Shown: in pieces, positions 60,863 to 64,000 of the stretch
How positions within the stretch are numbered: position 1 is the stretch's first letter
Layout: each line of letters starts with the position of its first letter
NCBI GenBank assembly: GCA_965222505.1
Contig: OZ244956.1
Span: 3,348,001-3,412,000, forward strand
DNA length: 64,000 nt
Reading direction: 5' to 3'
Origin: G965222505 sp965222505
GTDB lineage: Bacteria > Bacteroidota > Rhodothermia > Rhodothermales > DATKEJ01
Position numbers and translations under genes: made by a program
Notes under the pieces: generated by a model
Seen by the model: only the letters and a program-made list of their open reading frames with translations
Databases searched by the model: none
Told to the model about the DNA's origin: nothing

Positions 60863-63199
60863 ATGCCCATAGTAGACGTCATTCCCCTTCACGAAACCGC
60901 ACGGGAAAAGTACCTGAACTATGCCCTGTCGGTCATTACCAGCCGGGCGTTGCCGGATGTGCGGGACGGTCTGAAACCCGTGCAGCGCCGTATTCTCTAT
61001 GCCATGTATACCAACCTCCGGTTGATGCCGGAAGGGCGCTTTCGCAAGAGTGCCACGGTGGTGGGTGAAGTGATGGGGAAGTACCACCCCCACGGGGATT
61101 CTGCCATTTATGATGCCATGGTCCGGATGGCCCAGGATTTTTCCCTGCGGTATCCCCTGGTCAACGGCCACGGCAACTTTGGCTCCATCGACGGGGACAG
61201 CCCGGCGGCCATGCGCTATACCGAGGCCAAACTCCGTACAATGGCGGTTTCGTTTATCGAAGAGATTCGGAAGCAAACCGTCCCCTTTCGGCCCAACTAC
61301 GACGGCACCCTTTCCGAGCCGGTCGTGCTCCCTGCCCAGGTACCCAACCTGCTGGTGAATGGAGCCAGTGGTATTGCCGTTGGGATGGCCACCAACATCC
61401 CGCCCCACAACGTGGTCGAAATCATCGACGCACTCATTGCCCTCAGCAAACGGAAGCGCTCGACCGTGGCCGACCTGATGGAACACGTGCAAGGCCCGGA
61501 CTTCCCGACCGGCGGACGCATCCTCAACACCCGCGAAGAACTGCTGAAGATTTATGAGAAAGGTGAAGGCCCCGTTTCCATGCGGGGCGAATATCGGCTG
61601 GCAAAGCTCGACAACGGCAAGCGCGGCATTCTGATTCAGTCTATTCCGTACGGGGTCAACAAAAGCGATCTCATCGAAAAAATTGCCGACCATATCCGGG
61701 CGGACAAGTTGCCACAACTCGTCGATGTACGGGACGAATCCACGGAGGAGATCCGCATTGCGCTCGAACTCAAACGGAGTGCCAATCCGGAAGCGGCCAT
61801 GGCCTACCTGTTCAAGTATACGCCGCTCCAAACGCGCTTCCACGTCAACCTCACGTGCCTCGTCCCGACGGCCAATCCACAAGTGGGTGCTCCGCAGAAG
61901 GTCAATCTCAAGACGGCCCTGCGGCACTTCCTCGACTTTCGGTTGGAGGTGGTGACCAAACGGCTGGAGCATGAACTTCAGCAACTCCTGAAGCGCATCC
62001 ACATCCTGAAAGGGTTTGCCATCATTTTCAACGGACTGGACGAGGCCATCAAGATCATCCGTGCCTCCTCCAATAAATCCGATGCCGCCCAGCGCCTGAT
62101 GCATCGGTTCCGCATTGATGATATACAGGCCGATGCCGTCCTTGAAACCAAGCTCTACCGGCTCTCGCGCCTGGAGATTGACGATATCCTCAAGGAACTA
62201 AAAGACAAGGAAACGCAGGCCGCCAAAATTCAGAAATTGCTCGACAGCGAAAGTTCACGGTGGACGCTGGTGCGCAAGGAACTCAAAGCCCTCAAGGCTG
62301 AATTCGGGGATGCACGGCGCAGCAAGATTACCGGCCCGGATCCCGAACGGACCTTCTCGGCGGAAGATTACATCATCAAGGAAGATGTCTACGTGATCGT
62401 CACCCGAGATGGGTGGATCAAGCGGCAGCGTTCCTACACGGATGTTTCGGCCATTCGTATTCGGGAAGGGGACAGTGTAGGTTGGGCACTCGGGGGCTCT
62501 ACCCGGGATACCATCGGTATCTTTACCTCATTTGGCAAAGCCTATACGATTCGGATTGATCAGTTGCCCAGTACCACGGGGTATGGCGTACCCGTCCAGA
62601 AACTGTTCGATTTCTCGGACAAGGAAGCCGTCGTCGGGGTGATTTCTTTCGATACCCGCTTGTTGCCCAAACCTGTTGAGGAGCCGGACCTGGAACCGGA
62701 ACTCTTTACCAACGGCAACGGGCAATCCCACGATTCTACCGGGCCGTACCTGTTTGCCCTCACCGATGCCGGGTACTGCGTCCGCCTGCCGCTGGCCGGA
62801 TACACGGATCCCTCCACCCGCACGGGGCGGTATTATATTCGTCCGGGTAAAGGCCATCAGGTGGTGCTGGCCGATATCAGCCGGGGGGACGAGAACGTCT
62901 GTACCGCATCACGCCAGGGGCGGGCCCTGATCTTCCCTGTGTATCAGGTGCCGGTTTTTAAAGGGGCCGGCAAGGGGGTGGTTGCGATGCGGCTCAACAA
63001 GGATGATCATGTGATCGGGTGTGCCCTGTCCGATGCTGCCCGGAAGGGCCTGGAAGTGGCCACCAGCCGGGGCCGGTCCGAGATTGTCCGCCCCACAAAG
63101 TTTGAAATCTCTAACCGGGGCAACAAGGGCAAAAATGTCATCCAACGCGGCACCCTCAGCGCGGTTATACCCGAAACCGTAGAACGCCCCTTACCGTGA
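60863..63199 (+). CDS. parC: DNA topoisomerase IV (or gyrase) subunit A
   Basis: About 778 residues from the ATG at 60863; a TTG further upstream lies in the hairpin repeat. The breakage-reunion domain has REKYLNYALSVITSRALPDVRDGLKPVQRRILYAM, GKYHPHGDSAIYDAMVRMAQ and the active-site tyrosine in AAMRYTEAKL. The C-terminal propeller has GWIKRQ, GYCVRLPL, GRALIFPVYQV and SRGRSEIVRP. It lacks the GyrA box (QRRGGxG) that enables supercoiling, so topoisomerase IV is the better call, but gyrase cannot be excluded. The subunit B gene follows after 163 bases with a hairpin repeat between. Confidence 0.85.
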   Translation: MPIVDVIPLHETAREKYLNYALSVITSRALPDVRDGLKPVQRRILYAMYTNLRLMPEGRFRKSATVVGEVMGKYHPHGDSAIYDAMVRMAQDFSLRYPLVNGHGNFGSIDGDSPAAMRYTEAKLRTMAVSFIEEIRKQTVPFRPNYDGTLSEPVVLPAQVPNLLVNGASGIAVGMATNIPPHNVVEIIDALIALSKRKRSTVADLMEHVQGPDFPTGGRILNTREELLKIYEKGEGPVSMRGEYRLAKLDNGKRGILIQSIPYGVNKSDLIEKIADHIRADKLPQLVDVRDESTEEIRIALELKRSANPEAAMAYLFKYTPLQTRFHVNLTCLVPTANPQVGAPQKVNLKTALRHFLDFRLEVVTKRLEHELQQLLKRIHILKGFAIIFNGLDEAIKIIRASSNKSDAAQRLMHRFRIDDIQADAVLETKLYRLSRLEIDDILKELKDKETQAAKIQKLLDSESSRWTLVRKELKALKAEFGDARRSKITGPDPERTFSAEDYIIKEDVYVIVTRDGWIKRQRSYTDVSAIRIREGDSVGWALGGSTRDTIGIFTSFGKAYTIRIDQLPSTTGYGVPVQKLFDFSDKEAVVGVISFDTRLLPKPVEEPDLEPELFTNGNGQSHDSTGPYLFALTDAGYCVRLPLAGYTDPSTRTGRYYIRPGKGHQVVLADISRGDENVCTASRQGRALIFPVYQVPVFKGAGKGVVAMRLNKDDHVIGCALSDAARKGLEVATSRGRSEIVRPTKFEISNRGNKGKNVIQRGTLSAVIPETVERPLP

Positions 63200-63242
63200 T
63201 CCCAATGTTGTGCTACATCACATGGCTGTGCCTGGAAAATAA

Positions 63243-63306
63243 TGCGTATTGCATAAGGGAAGTCACCCTCATCAGGGAAGTTACCCTTACGCAATACGCA
63301 ATACGC
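63243..63306. repeat. Dispersed hairpin repeat, copy 3 (between parC and parE)
   Basis: Arms TGCGTATTGCATAAGGG (63243-63259) and CCCTTACGCAATACGCA (63284-63300) pair with one mismatch. The centre repeats AGGGAAGTTACCC-like segments as in copy 2. It ends 56 bases before the parE start. Confidence 0.9.
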
Positions 63307-63362
63307 AGGTATGGATAACGCACTAGGAATACCCAAACCCATTAGACCCAATTTTCAGATTC

Positions 63363-64000
63363 ATGGCAAACGGCACCACATATACCGGCAAAGACATTCA
63401 GGTTCTCGAAGGACTCGCTCCTGTACGCAAAAGGCCAGGCATGTACATCGGCGGTACCGGTAAGGCCGGGCTGCACCATCTGTTGTGGGAACTGGTAGAT
63501 AATGCCGTAGACGAGGCCACCAACGGCTATGCCTCCCTCATCGAAGTTATTCTGCATGAAGACGGAAACAGCTGTACCGTCATCGACAATGGGCGGGGTA
63601 TTCCCATCGACAAACACCCTGTCAAAAAAATCCCGACCCTCGAACTGATCCTGACGACGCTGCATTCCGGTGGTAAATTTGACGGCAGCAACTACATCAC
63701 CTCGGGTGGGCTACACGGCGTTGGTTCTTCCGTGGTGAATGCCCTCAGCGAATCGCTGGTGGCCCGCGTTACACGCAATGGCGGCGTCTATGAGCAACGG
63801 TATGCACGCGGTGTGCCCCTGACCAAGTTGCGCAAGAAAGGGGCCGGGCGTGGGACCGGCACTTCCATTTTCTTTCAGCCGGACCCGGAGATTTTTGGCA
63901 CCATCACCTTCGATGCCGAACTGATTGCCGACCGGCTGGATGTGAAAGCCTACCTCAACGGGGCGCTCAAAATTGTCTTTAAGGACGAGACCCAGGGGAA
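63363..64000 (+). CDS. parE: DNA topoisomerase IV (or gyrase) subunit B, partial
   Basis: The frame opens at ATG 63363 and runs off the right edge; 212 codons are visible. It is a GHKL ATPase: VLEGLAPVRKRPGMYIGG, LLWELVDNAVDEATNGYA (ATP-binding glutamate and asparagine), VIDNGRGIPID, LHSGGKFD and TSGGLHGVGSSVVNALSE are all in the right order. It forms the A2B2 enzyme with the subunit encoded upstream. The assignment to topoisomerase IV rather than gyrase follows the upstream gene and is tentative. Confidence 0.9.
   Translation, partial: MANGTTYTGKDIQVLEGLAPVRKRPGMYIGGTGKAGLHHLLWELVDNAVDEATNGYASLIEVILHEDGNSCTVIDNGRGIPIDKHPVKKIPTLELILTTLHSGGKFDGSNYITSGGLHGVGSSVVNALSESLVARVTRNGGVYEQRYARGVPLTKLRKKGAGRGTGTSIFFQPDPEIFGTITFDAELIADRLDVKAYLNGALKIVFKDETQG

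Noticed and set aside
60854..62104. A 416-codon minus-strand frame over parC
   Set aside because: It is the complement of the highly conserved topoisomerase domain and has no independent features.
60863..63199. Calling this gene gyrA
   Set aside because: Gyrase A normally has a QRRGGxG box after the first propeller blade; none is seen. The possibility is mentioned in the feature but not adopted.

Overview
The window looks like chromosome of a marine member of the Rhodothermota/Balneolota branch near Bacteroidota. Two secreted proteins end in a Por-type sorting domain carrying the QNYPNPFNP signature, several lipoproteins have clear lipoboxes, and most genes lack a strong Shine-Dalgarno sequence. 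Housekeeping genes (miaA, tsaD, mltG, fabH, glpK, topoisomerase IV subunits) mark it as core chromosome. No rRNA, tRNA or CRISPR array was recognised.

Left third (about 3.6-26.4 kb): a xylan/xylose locus. A tight plus-strand operon encodes a Gfo/Idh/MocA oxidoreductase, an MFS sugar porter, a GH43 beta-xylosidase, a GH26-like lipoprotein and a PhyH-type dioxygenase. It converges on xylB-xylA. Further on are a beta-helix carbohydrate-associated protein, a LacI regulator and a divergent TonB-dependent receptor followed by a secreted T9SS protein. No SusD is present, so uptake appears to depend on the TonB receptor plus the MFS porter. Inserted between the beta-helix gene and the LacI gene (about 15-20.4 kb) is a scarred block. 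It holds an AraC regulator, a cyclase gene with most of its catalytic domain deleted, an aldehyde dehydrogenase and an SDR whose strong ribosome-binding sites differ from their neighbours, and remnants of further genes.

Middle (26.4-46 kb): an IS21-type istB remnant abutting the 3' end of another gene; a PglK-like ABC transporter; a BlaI repressor/M56 metallopeptidase pair with a likely double operator and a very unusual repeat-rich sensor tail; a minus-strand operon (SAM hydroxide adenosyltransferase, membrane protein, rhodanese, miaA); a plus-strand group (GbsR-type regulator, YraN, isoaspartyl peptidase); a TonB receptor; a SpoIID-like protein; a lipase-like protein with dockerin-like repeats; an O-antigen-ligase-type protein with a cytoplasmic extension; and a lipoprotein hydrolase.

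Right third (46-64 kb): double-FKBP lipoprotein, fabH, a YheT-type hydrolase, an Mla-type lipid transporter (mlaE, mlaF, mlaD), a glgC resembling the plant/cyanobacterial type, an FGE-like lipoprotein, tsaD-mltG, an FG-GAP lipoprotein, glpK, and topoisomerase IV subunits A and B (B cut by the window end).

The intergenic regions are rich in dispersed hairpin repeats. Six long hairpin or terminal-inverted-repeat elements lie just upstream of start codons (xylA, fabH, mlaF, glpK, parC, parE). A different class of short palindromes and repeats lies between convergent 3' ends. The most distinctive protein feature is the M56 peptidase tail (twelve 7-residue units, then five 16-residue units).
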